In this document: piece by piece, positions 1 through 6,798 of the stretch
Position numbering within the stretch: the first letter of the stretch is position 1
How the letters are laid out: the number at the start of each line of letters is the position of its first letter
Source: Pseudomonadota bacterium
Lineage (GTDB): Bacteria; Pseudomonadota; Gammaproteobacteria; Arenicellales; UBA868
Direction of reading: 5' to 3'
NCBI GenBank assembly: GCA_018661145.1
Contig: JABJIU010000125.1
Span: 1 to 7,925, forward strand
Length of the DNA stretch: 7,925 nucleotides
Made by a program: the position numbers and the translations under genes
The notes under the pieces: generated by a model
Database searches by the model: none
Seen by the model: the letters and a program-made list of their open reading frames with translations, nothing else
What the model was told of the DNA's origin: nothing

Positions 1-115
1 GCCATCCGCGTTTGAGACTGTCGGTATGGTGCTGATTGTCGGAGCCGGTATCTATACTTTCTACCGCGAGCGGATTCAGGGTCAGGCTGCTGCAACTGAG
101 GCGACCCTTCGCTGA
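1..115 (+). CDS. C-terminal end of a DMT/EamA-family membrane transporter (5' truncated)
   Basis: Only the last 37 codons of a gene that begins left of the window are present; the first full codon starts at base 2 and the stop TGA is at 113-115. The visible peptide starts PSAFETVGMVLIVGAGIY and continues TFYRERIQG before a short Ala-rich tail. A hydrophobic helix (VGMVLIVGAGIYTF) followed by a basic YRER stretch is the usual ending of the tenth transmembrane helix in drug/metabolite transporter (EamA) permeases. The family is recognised from this short tail alone. Substrate and direction of transport cannot be inferred. A strong intrinsic terminator follows within 30 bases, so the gene ends its own transcript and is not joined to typA. 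Confidence 0.6.
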   Translation, partial: PSAFETVGMVLIVGAGIYTFYRERIQGQAAATEATLR

Positions 116-141
116 AGCGCCACTGCCTCTGGCAGACGTTC

Positions 142-173
142 GTTACGCTATCCGCTTAGCGTAACCCTCTTTT
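142..173 (+). terminator. Rho-independent terminator after the DMT transporter gene
   Basis: A perfect 9-bp stem GTTACGCTA (142-150) and TAGCGTAAC (157-165) encloses a 6-base loop and is followed by CCTCTTTT (166-173). The T run is slightly interrupted, but the stem and its place 27 bases after a stop codon fit an intrinsic terminator. It separates the upstream gene from the typA promoter. Confidence 0.75.
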
Positions 174-186
174 CACGCCTGGGTTG

Positions 187-215
187 GCGACATAAATGGT
201 CTGCGCCCCTATAAT
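187..215 (+). promoter_or_regulatory. Probable sigma70 promoter of typA
   Basis: A perfect -10 box TATAAT lies at 210-215. GCGACA at 187-192 matches four of six -35 positions with a 17-base spacer; TTGGCG at 184-189 is an alternative -35 but gives a 20-base spacer. Transcription would start near 222, giving a leader of about 40 bases before the typA ATG. The promoter lies just downstream of the preceding terminator, as expected for a separate typA transcript. Confidence 0.55.
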
Positions 216-260
216 GCGCCACCGCTCGCATTTGTACACATCGATTCAGGATTTCCCGGG

Positions 261-2087
261 ATGCACCCAGCAATAGAAAATTTGCGAAACGTGGCCATTA
301 TTGCTCACGTGGACCACGGCAAAACGACGCTGGTTGATCAACTACTGCGGCAGTCGGGAACGCTCGCCTCACACGGTGAACTCACGGACCGGGTCATGGA
401 TTCAAATGATCTTGAGCGGGAGCGGGGAATCACCATTTTGTCGAAAAACACTGCCATTCGCTGGCAGCAGTGGCGCATCAATATTGTGGACACACCGGGC
501 CATGCGGATTTTGGCGGGGAGGTTGAGCGCGTATTGTCGATGGTCGATTCCGTGTTACTGCTAGTCGATGCTGTTGAGGGGCCAATGCCTCAGACACGTT
601 TTGTTACGCAGAAGGCGCTCAGTCATGGGCTTCGTCCGATTGTGGTGATCAATAAGGTTGATCGCCCCGGCAGCCGTCCGGACTGGGCGCTGGATCAGAC
701 CTTTGATCTTTTCGATCGGTTGGGCGCATCCGAAGCGCAGCTCGATTTTCCCGTGATCTATGCTTCAGCGCTGCAGGGATGGGCTGCGCGGGAGCCGGTC
801 GCAGGCCCGGCCCACGATATGCAGGCGCTCTTTCAAGCTATCGTAAGGCACGCACCAGTTCCGCCGGTCGATCCAAATGGTCCCTTCCAGATGCAGATCA
901 GCGCGCTTGACTATTCTCCCTATGTAGGCGTTATTGGTATCGGCCGGATTCAGCGTGGCCAGGTTCACCGAAATGATGTCGTAGCAATCGCCACGCCGGA
1001 TGGCAAGGTCCGCAAGAAGCGGATACTGCAGATTCTCGGATTTGAGGGGCTGGATCGCATCGAATCGGAAAGTGCGGTGGCAGGCGATATCGTCGCTGTA
1101 ACGGGACTCGATGCATTGAGCATATCAGACACGCTGTGTGATCCTGAGACGGTAGAGCCACTCTTCCCGCTCAGCGTTGATCAACCCACATTGAGCATGA
1201 CGTTTCAGGTGAACGATTCACCCTTTGCCGGGCGGGAAGGCCGGTTCGTGACCAGTCGAAATCTCAGGGAGCGGCTCGAGCGCGAGTTGATTCACAACGT
1301 GGCTTTGCGTGTTGAGCCCATGGAGGATCTAGATAAATTCCGGGTGTCAGGTCGTGGTGAGTTACACCTTGCGATCCTTATTGAAAACATGCGTCGCGAG
1401 GGGTTTGAACTCGCAATCTCCCGTCCGGAAGTCATCATGCGCGAAGAGCAAGGTGTGATCCATGAACCCTTTGAAACGCTCACCGTCGATGTGGAGGAGG
1501 CCTACCAGGGCCGGGTGATGGAGCGTCTTGGAGAGCGACGTGCCCAGTTGCGCGATATGGTGCCCGATGCCGCCGGCCGCGTCCGGTTGGATTACCTGGT
1601 CCCTAGCCGTGGTTTGATCGGCTTTCGCTCAGAGTTTCTGACCATCAGCTCAGGCACTGGATTGATGTACCACGCCTTCGATCATTACGCCCCTCGAGTT
1701 GACGGGAATCTTGCCGAGCGCAATAACGGGGTACTGGTGTCCATGGCCGCCGGCAAGGCGCTGGCCTATGCTTTGTTTAATCTTCAGGAGCGTGGGCGGC
1801 TTTTTATTGGTCATGGCGTTGAAGTTTATGAGGGGATGATCATCGGCATTCATTCAAGATCCAACGACCTGGTCGTGAATCCATTGAAAGCCAAGCAGTT
1901 AACCAACATACGTGCTGCGGGAACTGATGAAAATCTGCTGCTCTCGCCGCCAGTTTCTACGACACTTGAATACGCACTCGAGTTCATCAACGAGGACGAG
2001 TTGGTGGAAGTCACACCCGAATCCATCCGGATTCGCAAGAAATACCTGCGAGAACACGAACGCAAGCGCGCTAGCCGCGCGGCCTGA
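261..2087 (+). CDS. typA: Ribosome-associated translational GTPase TypA/BipA
   Basis: This complete 608-residue protein has the usual length for the TypA/BipA family, which binds the 70S ribosome at the elongation-factor site and hydrolyses GTP. It is linked in other bacteria to ribosome assembly, cold growth and stress. The G motifs are all visible: AHVDHGKT (15-22), the switch I Thr in ERGITI (about 54-59), DTPGH (77-81), NKVD (131-134) and SAL (169-171). A beta-barrel domain II follows (about 205-300), then EF-G-like domains (SGRGELHLAIL near 363-373, VPSRGLIGFRSEF near 448-459). The BipA-specific C-terminal domain carries VYEGMIIG (522-529), SRSNDL (532-537) and KQLTNIRAAGTDENL (545-559). 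The ATG at 261 puts the P-loop at its normal position, with a modest ribosome site CAGGA (247-251) nine bases upstream. The gene stands alone behind its own promoter and runs head-on into ppsA. No key residue is missing. Confidence 0.97.
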   Translation: MHPAIENLRNVAIIAHVDHGKTTLVDQLLRQSGTLASHGELTDRVMDSNDLERERGITILSKNTAIRWQQWRINIVDTPGHADFGGEVERVLSMVDSVLLLVDAVEGPMPQTRFVTQKALSHGLRPIVVINKVDRPGSRPDWALDQTFDLFDRLGASEAQLDFPVIYASALQGWAAREPVAGPAHDMQALFQAIVRHAPVPPVDPNGPFQMQISALDYSPYVGVIGIGRIQRGQVHRNDVVAIATPDGKVRKKRILQILGFEGLDRIESESAVAGDIVAVTGLDALSISDTLCDPETVEPLFPLSVDQPTLSMTFQVNDSPFAGREGRFVTSRNLRERLERELIHNVALRVEPMEDLDKFRVSGRGELHLAILIENMRREGFELAISRPEVIMREEQGVIHEPFETLTVDVEEAYQGRVMERLGERRAQLRDMVPDAAGRVRLDYLVPSRGLIGFRSEFLTISSGTGLMYHAFDHYAPRVDGNLAERNNGVLVSMAAGKALAYALFNLQERGRLFIGHGVEVYEGMIIGIHSRSNDLVVNPLKAKQLTNIRAAGTDENLLLSPPVSTTLEYALEFINEDELVEVTPESIRIRKKYLREHERKRASRAA

Positions 2088-2100
2088 GGTTGGATCTCAG
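2066..2100. terminator. Possible bidirectional terminator hairpins between typA and ppsA
   Basis: Two short perfect hairpins lie at the convergent 3' ends. GCGCG (2066-2070) pairs with CGCGC (2076-2080) around a 5-base loop inside the typA end. CTGAG (2084-2088) pairs with CTCAG (2096-2100) around a 7-base loop and covers both stop codons. On the plus strand no T run follows. On the minus strand the GC hairpin is followed by a loosely T-rich stretch (TTGCGTTCGTGTTC). It may help ppsA transcription stop, but it is not a textbook terminator. Confidence 0.25.
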
Positions 2101-4463
2101 CCCGTCTCTTGGCCGGCGAGGTAAAGCCAGGTTGGAACAATACTGTCAGGATTGAGCGAGACGCTTTCAATTCCTTCGTCCATCAGCCAGCGGGCGAAAT
2201 CGGGGTGGTCTGACGGTCCCTGACCGCAGATACCTACATATTTTCCGGCGCTACGGCAGGCAGAAATAGCTTGGTGGAGCAGGATTTTTACGGCTTCATT
2301 ACGCTCGTCGAAAAGGTGTGCAATGTCCCCAGAGTCGCGGTCGAGACCCAATGTCAGTTGTGTGAGGTCATTGGAGCCGATGGAGAAACCGTCAAAGTGT
2401 TCCAGAAAGGCATCGGCCAGAAGGGCATTTGACGGGATTTCACACATCATGATCACTTTGAGATCGTTAACGCCGCGTACAAGTCCGTTGGCGGCCAGGA
2501 GGTTGATGACTTCCTCGGCTTCTGCCACTGTCCGGACAAAAGGCGCCATCAGCCAGATGTTGGTGAGCCCCATTTCATCCCGAACAAACTTCAGCGCCTG
2601 GCATTCAAGCTCGAAGCAATCACGAAAACCAGAGTCGATGTAACGGGCGGCGCCGCGGAAGCCGAGCATCGGATTGTCTTCCCGGGGTTCAAACTCCCGC
2701 CCGCCGATCATGTTGGCGTACTCATTGGATTTAAAGTCGGAAAGCCGAACGATCACCGGCTTTGGATGAAAGGCTGTGCCGATATGGGAAACACCCTCGG
2801 CCAGTTTCTTCACATAGAAGTCGACGGGACTTTGATAGCCAGCCATTGCCCGGTCCACTTTAGTCCGGACGTCCGACTCCAGCCGCGCATAGTTGAGCAG
2901 GGCCTTCGGGTGAACACCGATCGTGTTGTTAATGATGAATTCCAGCCGGGCGAGCCCGACACCGGCGTTGGGTAGAGCCTGAAAATCGAAAGCCCGCTCG
3001 GGGTTGCCGATGTTCATACTGATTTTGAATGCCAGCTCGGGCATATCGTTAAGGTCGATTCGCTCGATCTCAAAATCGAGTTCTCCCTCGTATACCCGGC
3101 CAGTATCGCCTTCTGCGCATGAGACAGTGACGGCGAGACCTTCAGTAAGCGCCGAGGTAGCTTTGCCGCAGCCAACGACTGCCGGAATGCCGAGCTCACG
3201 GGCGATAATGGCAGCGTGGCAGGTCCGACCCCCTCGGTTGGTGACAATCGCGCCTGCACGCTTCATGACGGGCTCCCAGTCGGGGTCAGTCATGTCGGTG
3301 ACCAGTATGTCTCCCGGAGTCACTCTGTCGAGGTCTTTCACCGAGGGAACTACGCGAACTGTACCCGTCCCAATGCGGCTGCCGACGCTGCGGCCCTCGC
3401 AGAGTACCCGACTGGTCTGGTTAAGTCGGTAACGTTCCAGGACTTGTTTGTGGGTTCGGCTCTGAACGGTTTCCGGCCGTGCCTGAAGAATAAAAAGTTC
3501 ACCCGACTCCCCATCAAGCCCCCATTCGATATCCATTGGTTTGCCATAGTGCGTTTCAATGGCGATCGCCATGCCGGCCAGGGCTTCCACTTGATCGTCC
3601 GTCAGCGAGAAGCGGTTCTGTTCTTCGGCTGAGGTATCGACGGTTTTCACCGGCGGCATTTCATCGCCTTTTGCATAGACCATCTTTATCAGTTTGCTGC
3701 CGAGGTGTCTTCGGGTTATGGCTGGTTTACCAATCTTCAGGGTGGGTTTATGTACATAGAACTCATCAGGATTAACCGCGCCCTGCACAACACATTCCCC
3801 CAGGCCAACACTCGCGGTAACGAAGACTGCGTCGGCGAAGCCGGATTCGGTATCCAGGGTGAACGCAACACCACTTGCGCCGATATCGCTTCGCACCATG
3901 CGCTGTATTCCCGCCGAGATAGCTACCTGCGCATGATCAAAACCCTGGTGCACGCGGTAGGCGATCGCACGGTCATTGAACAGCGAGGCAAAGACTTCAT
4001 GCACTGCAGAGAGAACGTTATCGATACCCCGCACATTGAGAAAACTCTCTTGCTGTCCGGCAAAAGAAGCCTCGGGTAAATCCTCGGCGGTGGCTGATGA
4101 TCGGACCGCTACAGCGGTATTCGTTCCAAGTTGCGCGTAGCGCTGGCTGATCTCCTGGATCAGTATCTCCGGCAAGTGCGTCTCGATAATCCAACCCCGG
4201 ATTCGACCGCCTGTTTCGGTCAGTTGTGCGATGTCCTCGATATCCAGGTGTACCAGTTCCTGGTCGATGCGTTTACCGAGACCATCGTCATTGAGAAAGG
4301 ACCGGTAGGCATCGGCGGTGGTCGCGAAACCCTCGGGCACCAAAATACCGACCGGGTTGAGCTTACTGATCATCTCTCCGAGCGATGCGTTCTTGCCACC
4401 TACGATCGGAACAGCATCCATACCGAGTTCGGTGAACGGGATCACCTGGGTGCTGGTCAACAT
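2097..4463 (-). CDS. ppsA: Phosphoenolpyruvate synthase (pyruvate, water dikinase)
   Basis: This cytoplasmic enzyme converts pyruvate, ATP and water to PEP, AMP and phosphate, the entry to gluconeogenesis from pyruvate or lactate. At 788 residues it is close to the E. coli enzyme (792). The N-terminal ATP-grasp half shows GGKNASLGEM (22-31) and RSSATAEDLPEASFAGQQES (121-140). The swivelling phosphohistidine domain has GGRTCHAAIIARELG (411-425), with catalytic His416 and the regulatory Thr414 two residues before it. The C-terminal PEP/pyruvate barrel shows GVGLARLEFI (501-510), GSNDLTQLTLGLDRDSG (696-712) and GICGQGPSDHP (744-754), with catalytic Cys746. The ATG (complement of 4461-4463) is preceded by AAGGAG (complement of 4474-4479), ten bases away. 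The gene is divergent from ppsR, which encodes its regulator, and convergent with typA. No convincing sigma70 promoter was found on this strand in the 69-base gap. Confidence 0.98.
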   Translation of the reverse strand: MLTSTQVIPFTELGMDAVPIVGGKNASLGEMISKLNPVGILVPEGFATTADAYRSFLNDDGLGKRIDQELVHLDIEDIAQLTETGGRIRGWIIETHLPEILIQEISQRYAQLGTNTAVAVRSSATAEDLPEASFAGQQESFLNVRGIDNVLSAVHEVFASLFNDRAIAYRVHQGFDHAQVAISAGIQRMVRSDIGASGVAFTLDTESGFADAVFVTASVGLGECVVQGAVNPDEFYVHKPTLKIGKPAITRRHLGSKLIKMVYAKGDEMPPVKTVDTSAEEQNRFSLTDDQVEALAGMAIAIETHYGKPMDIEWGLDGESGELFILQARPETVQSRTHKQVLERYRLNQTSRVLCEGRSVGSRIGTGTVRVVPSVKDLDRVTPGDILVTDMTDPDWEPVMKRAGAIVTNRGGRTCHAAIIARELGIPAVVGCGKATSALTEGLAVTVSCAEGDTGRVYEGELDFEIERIDLNDMPELAFKISMNIGNPERAFDFQALPNAGVGLARLEFIINNTIGVHPKALLNYARLESDVRTKVDRAMAGYQSPVDFYVKKLAEGVSHIGTAFHPKPVIVRLSDFKSNEYANMIGGREFEPREDNPMLGFRGAARYIDSGFRDCFELECQALKFVRDEMGLTNIWLMAPFVRTVAEAEEVINLLAANGLVRGVNDLKVIMMCEIPSNALLADAFLEHFDGFSIGSNDLTQLTLGLDRDSGDIAHLFDERNEAVKILLHQAISACRSAGKYVGICGQGPSDHPDFARWLMDEGIESVSLNPDSIVPTWLYLAGQETG

Positions 4464-4466
4464 GAT

Positions 4467-4494
4467 CTGACTGCTCCTTCGGGTATGCTATACA
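4467..4494 (+). promoter_or_regulatory. Candidate promoter of ppsR (extended -10) in the ppsA/ppsR gap
   Basis: CTGACT (4467-4472) resembles a -35 box (four of six). Sixteen bases later comes TATACA (4489-4494) with the extended -10 element TGC directly before it (4486-4488). Transcription would start near 4501, about 30 bases before the ppsR ATG. The -35 region overlaps the ppsA leader on the other strand, so the two divergent genes may influence each other. This is read by eye and is only moderately supported. Confidence 0.4.
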
Positions 4495-4520
4495 TTCGGT
4501 ATCTGCCTAAGAAAGTAACC

Positions 4521-4525
4521 AGGAG
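4521..4525 (+). promoter_or_regulatory. Ribosome binding site that fixes the ppsR start
   Basis: AGGAG sits seven bases before the ATG at 4533, a near-ideal Shine-Dalgarno position. The reading frame stays open upstream to 4131, but only across the antisense of ppsA, so this site decides the real start. Confidence 0.8.
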
Positions 4526-4532
4526 AAAAGAG

Positions 4533-5363
4533 ATGGGCCTTGAGAAGCGTTCGGTTTTTGTGGTCTCCGACCGTACTGGTCTGACCGCTGAAGAACTGGC
4601 CCGAAGTCTGTTGACGCAGTTTCCGCTGGTTCACTTTGTGACGACGGTCCTCCCTTTTGTTGACTCGGATGATAAGTTGAAAGACGTTCTTCGCCAAATC
4701 AACGAGAGTAGCGCGAGCGATGGGTCTCGGCCCATCGTTTTTTTCACTTTCGTCAATGCCGATTATCGAAAGCAGATTGACCAGGCAAATGCGCTGGTGA
4801 TCGATGTTTTTAGCTCATTTATGGGACTGCTGTCTCGAGAGTTGAATCTGGTTCCAAGTTGGCAGCCGGGATACAGTCACGGCGTCACTGACCCGCTTCG
4901 TTATAACTCACGCATTGATGCGGTCCATTTCGCGATGGACTGTGACGATGGGGTAAACCCCGATGCCTACGATCAGGCTGATATGATTTTGGTGGGCGTA
5001 TCCCGAAGTGGGAAAACACCCACCTGTGTTTATCTCGCGATGCATTTTGGGTTGTACTGCGCCAACTATCCGCTGACCGACGACGACTTTCTCGATGACG
5101 GTCTTCCGCCGGTGCTGCAGCCTTACCGCGACCGCCTATTCGGTTTGACCATAGACTCACGGCGGCTTCACGAGATTCGTGAGAAACGCCGCCCCGGCAG
5201 CGCCTACGCCAAGTTAGCCCAGTGTCAATTTGAGGTACGGCGCGCCGAGGGTCTCTACCGCCATCACGGGATCGCAACTTCGGACACGTCGGGTATTTCT
5301 GTTGAGGAGATCGCGACGACGGCACTCCAGCAAAGCGGTATCCGCCGCGAATTGCTGGGTTAA
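4533..5363 (+). CDS. ppsR: PEP synthase regulatory kinase/phosphorylase (DUF299 family)
   Basis: PpsR is a bifunctional cytoplasmic enzyme. It inactivates PpsA by ADP-dependent phosphorylation of a Thr two residues before the catalytic His, and reactivates it by phosphate-dependent removal. The 276-residue length matches the E. coli protein (277). Visible family signatures are FVVSDRTGLTAE at the N-terminus (9-20), the nucleotide-binding loop GVSRSGKTPTCVYLA (155-169), YPLTDDDF (179-186) and the FGLTIDSRRLHEIREKRRPG region (203-222). The ATG at 4533 is chosen for its AGGAG site and because it aligns with the family N-terminus; a longer upstream reading would only translate the antisense of ppsA. 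It is divergent from ppsA, its expected target, and rimO starts 10 bases after its stop, so the two are probably co-transcribed. The annotation is secure from sequence; activity is inferred from the family. Confidence 0.95.
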   Translation: MGLEKRSVFVVSDRTGLTAEELARSLLTQFPLVHFVTTVLPFVDSDDKLKDVLRQINESSASDGSRPIVFFTFVNADYRKQIDQANALVIDVFSSFMGLLSRELNLVPSWQPGYSHGVTDPLRYNSRIDAVHFAMDCDDGVNPDAYDQADMILVGVSRSGKTPTCVYLAMHFGLYCANYPLTDDDFLDDGLPPVLQPYRDRLFGLTIDSRRLHEIREKRRPGSAYAKLAQCQFEVRRAEGLYRHHGIATSDTSGISVEEIATTALQQSGIRRELLG

Positions 5364-5373
5364 CGGTGATCCA

Positions 5374-6690
5374 GTGACGCGTCCTACCGTCGGTTTCGTT
5401 AGCTTGGGTTGCGCCAAGGCAACTGTGGACTCGGAGCGAATCCTGACCCAGTTGAGGGCGGAGGGGTACGGGTTTTCGCAAACCTATGATGATGCCGATG
5501 TCGTGGTAGTAAACACCTGCGGGTTTATCGATGCAGCGGTGGAGGAGTCACTTTCTACCATCGAGGAAGCCATGAGCGTCAACGGCCAGGTGATCGTGAC
5601 GGGCTGCCTTGGCGTGCGGGCAGAGATGCTTAAGGAAAAGTTTCCCGACCTTCTGGCGGTCACCGGTCCTGAAGCAGTCTCAGAGGTGATGTCGGCGGTG
5701 CACGCAAAGGTGCCGCCGTTGCAGGAACCGCTCTACCATCTTCTCCCGCCCGGAGGCGTCAAACTGACGCCCCGGCATTACGCTTACCTCAAGATTTCTG
5801 AAGGATGTAATCACAAGTGCAGTTTCTGCATTATCCCGACCATGCGCGGGCGCCTCGCTAGTCGAAGTCCGAGTGATGTACTGACAGAAGCCGGGAAACT
5901 GGTTGAAGCAGGGGTGAGCGAACTGCTTGTGGTTTCCCAAGATACGAGCGCCTACGGGATAGATCTGAAAAAACACTCAGACCTCATGACAGGAGATGCT
6001 CTGCGCCCGGATGTGTGTAGTCTTGCCAGAGCGTTGGGAGAGTTGGGAGTGTGGGTGCGGTTGCACTATGTATACCCTTATCCGCACGTCGATAACCTGA
6101 TCACATTGATGGTTGACGGTTTGGTGCTGCCCTACCTCGATGTACCGTTTCAGCACGCAAGCCCACGTGTGCTGAAAATGATGAAACGTCCGGCAAGCAC
6201 AGAAGATAATCTGGCGCGGATTAAGTCCTGGCGCCAGCGGTGCGCCGAACTTGCTATCCGAAGCACGTTCATCGTGGGTTTTCCCGGTGAAACGGAAGAT
6301 GACTTCCTGCAGTTGCTGACATTTATACGCGAGGCACAGTTGGATCGGGTTGGGTGTTTTGTTTATTCCCCCGTTTCCGGCGCGCGTGCCAATGACTTGC
6401 CGGATCCGGTAGACCCGTTGCTGGCGCAGGAGCGCCTTGAAGAACTCATGCAGGTTCAGGCCGAGGTTTCGGAGGGTCGACTGCGTAACCGTGTCGGCTC
6501 ACAGACTGAGGTGGTGATCGATGAGATTGAAGGTGACACGGCGCTGGCGCGCAGTTATGCCGAGTCACCCGAGGTTGACGGGGTAATTCGTGTCGCGGGT
6601 GCAGCCGCTTTTTCTCCCGGCCAGCGCGTTGACGTCAAGATCACGGGCTACGACGCCCACGATCTCAATGCTGAGGCGCTCGACACCTGA
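5374..6690 (+). CDS. rimO: Ribosomal protein S12 (aspartate) methylthiotransferase RimO
   Basis: RimO is a radical-SAM enzyme with two 4Fe-4S clusters that adds a methylthio group to a conserved Asp of ribosomal protein S12. The 438 residues from the GTG start match the E. coli length (441). The N-terminal MTTase domain has its three cluster cysteines: Cys13 (SLGCAKATVDSE), Cys49 (NTCGFID) and Cys78 (VTGCLG). The radical-SAM motif CNHKCSFC gives Cys145, Cys149 and Cys152. RLHYVYPYPHVD, LPYLDVPFQHASPR and STFIVGFPGETEDDF are typical RimO stretches, and a C-terminal TRAM domain follows (about 370-438). The start is taken as GTG at 5374 with GGTGA (5365-5369) four bases before it; the only ATG-started longer reading begins inside ppsR at 5230 and adds an unrelated Arg-rich segment. 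The early GCAKAT differs slightly from the more usual GCPKxxVDSE, but the cysteine is intact. Confidence 0.96.
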   Translation: MTRPTVGFVSLGCAKATVDSERILTQLRAEGYGFSQTYDDADVVVVNTCGFIDAAVEESLSTIEEAMSVNGQVIVTGCLGVRAEMLKEKFPDLLAVTGPEAVSEVMSAVHAKVPPLQEPLYHLLPPGGVKLTPRHYAYLKISEGCNHKCSFCIIPTMRGRLASRSPSDVLTEAGKLVEAGVSELLVVSQDTSAYGIDLKKHSDLMTGDALRPDVCSLARALGELGVWVRLHYVYPYPHVDNLITLMVDGLVLPYLDVPFQHASPRVLKMMKRPASTEDNLARIKSWRQRCAELAIRSTFIVGFPGETEDDFLQLLTFIREAQLDRVGCFVYSPVSGARANDLPDPVDPLLAQERLEELMQVQAEVSEGRLRNRVGSQTEVVIDEIEGDTALARSYAESPEVDGVIRVAGAAAFSPGQRVDVKITGYDAHDLNAEALDT

Positions 6691-6738
6691 ACCCAATCTG
6701 TTGCTGGGCGATAAGCAGAGCGCCCCTCTTCGTTACAT

Positions 6739-6766
6739 TTGACAATAAAGGTAAATTCCTTATTAT
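6739..6766 (+). promoter_or_regulatory. Strong sigma70-type promoter of the tungstate transporter genes
   Basis: A perfect -35 box TTGACA (6739-6744) is followed after 16 bases by TATTAT (6761-6766), five of six matches to the -10 consensus. The start of transcription would be near 6773, giving a short leader of about 23 bases. The surrounding DNA is clearly A/T-richer than the flanking genes. It is the best promoter in the window and indicates that tupB-tupA is transcribed separately from rimO. Confidence 0.7.
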
Positions 6767-6769
6767 TTC

Positions 6770-6798
6770 CATATATATGTAAAAAAGACATATTTATG
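6770..6798. promoter_or_regulatory. Inverted repeat (candidate operator or leader hairpin) at the tupB start
   Basis: CATATATATGT (6770-6780) and ACATATTTATG (6788-6798) are inverted repeats with 10 of 11 positions matching, separated by AAAAAAG. The repeat begins just after the -10 box, covers the predicted transcription start and ends with the tupB ATG itself. Its position suits a repressor operator. ModE-type regulators that sense molybdate or tungstate bind A/T-rich inverted repeats with TATAT-like arms, but this sequence is not an exact ModE box. In RNA the same repeat could pair and hide the start codon. The repeat itself is certain; its role is inferred. Confidence 0.5.

Noticed and set aside
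301..2170. Short alternative-frame readings on both strands across typA, including 1850-2170 on the minus strand
   Set aside because: All lie within the intact typA gene or cross the convergent end, with low-complexity products and no family resemblance.
3004..4079. Plus-strand reading frames opposite ppsA (3004-3432, 3216-3632, 3705-4079)
   Set aside because: ppsA is conserved through its whole length here. These frames have no domain signal or ribosome sites and arise from codon bias on the opposite strand.
4131..4532. In-frame upstream extension of ppsR to an ATG at 4131
   Set aside because: It covers the antisense of ppsA and ends in the intergenic gap. The ATG at 4533 has an AGGAG site seven bases away and matches the family N-terminus and length.
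5230..5373. In-frame upstream extension of rimO to an ATG at 5230
   Set aside because: The added segment is Arg-rich out-of-frame translation of ppsR. The GTG at 5374 gives the normal RimO length and N-terminus.
4885..5481. Long minus-strand reading frame opposite ppsR and the rimO start
   Set aside because: The product is Arg-rich with no recognisable domain and fully overlaps two well-identified genes; it is a shadow frame.
6706..6725. GGGCG/CGCCC hairpin after rimO as a terminator
   Set aside because: The stem is only 5 bp with a 10-base loop and is followed by CCTCTTCGTT rather than a T run, so it is too weak to call.
6739..6795. TTG start for tupB at 6739
   Set aside because: The TTG is part of the TTGACA -35 box, so it would lie upstream of the transcript start. 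The added residues also do not resemble the TupB N-terminus.
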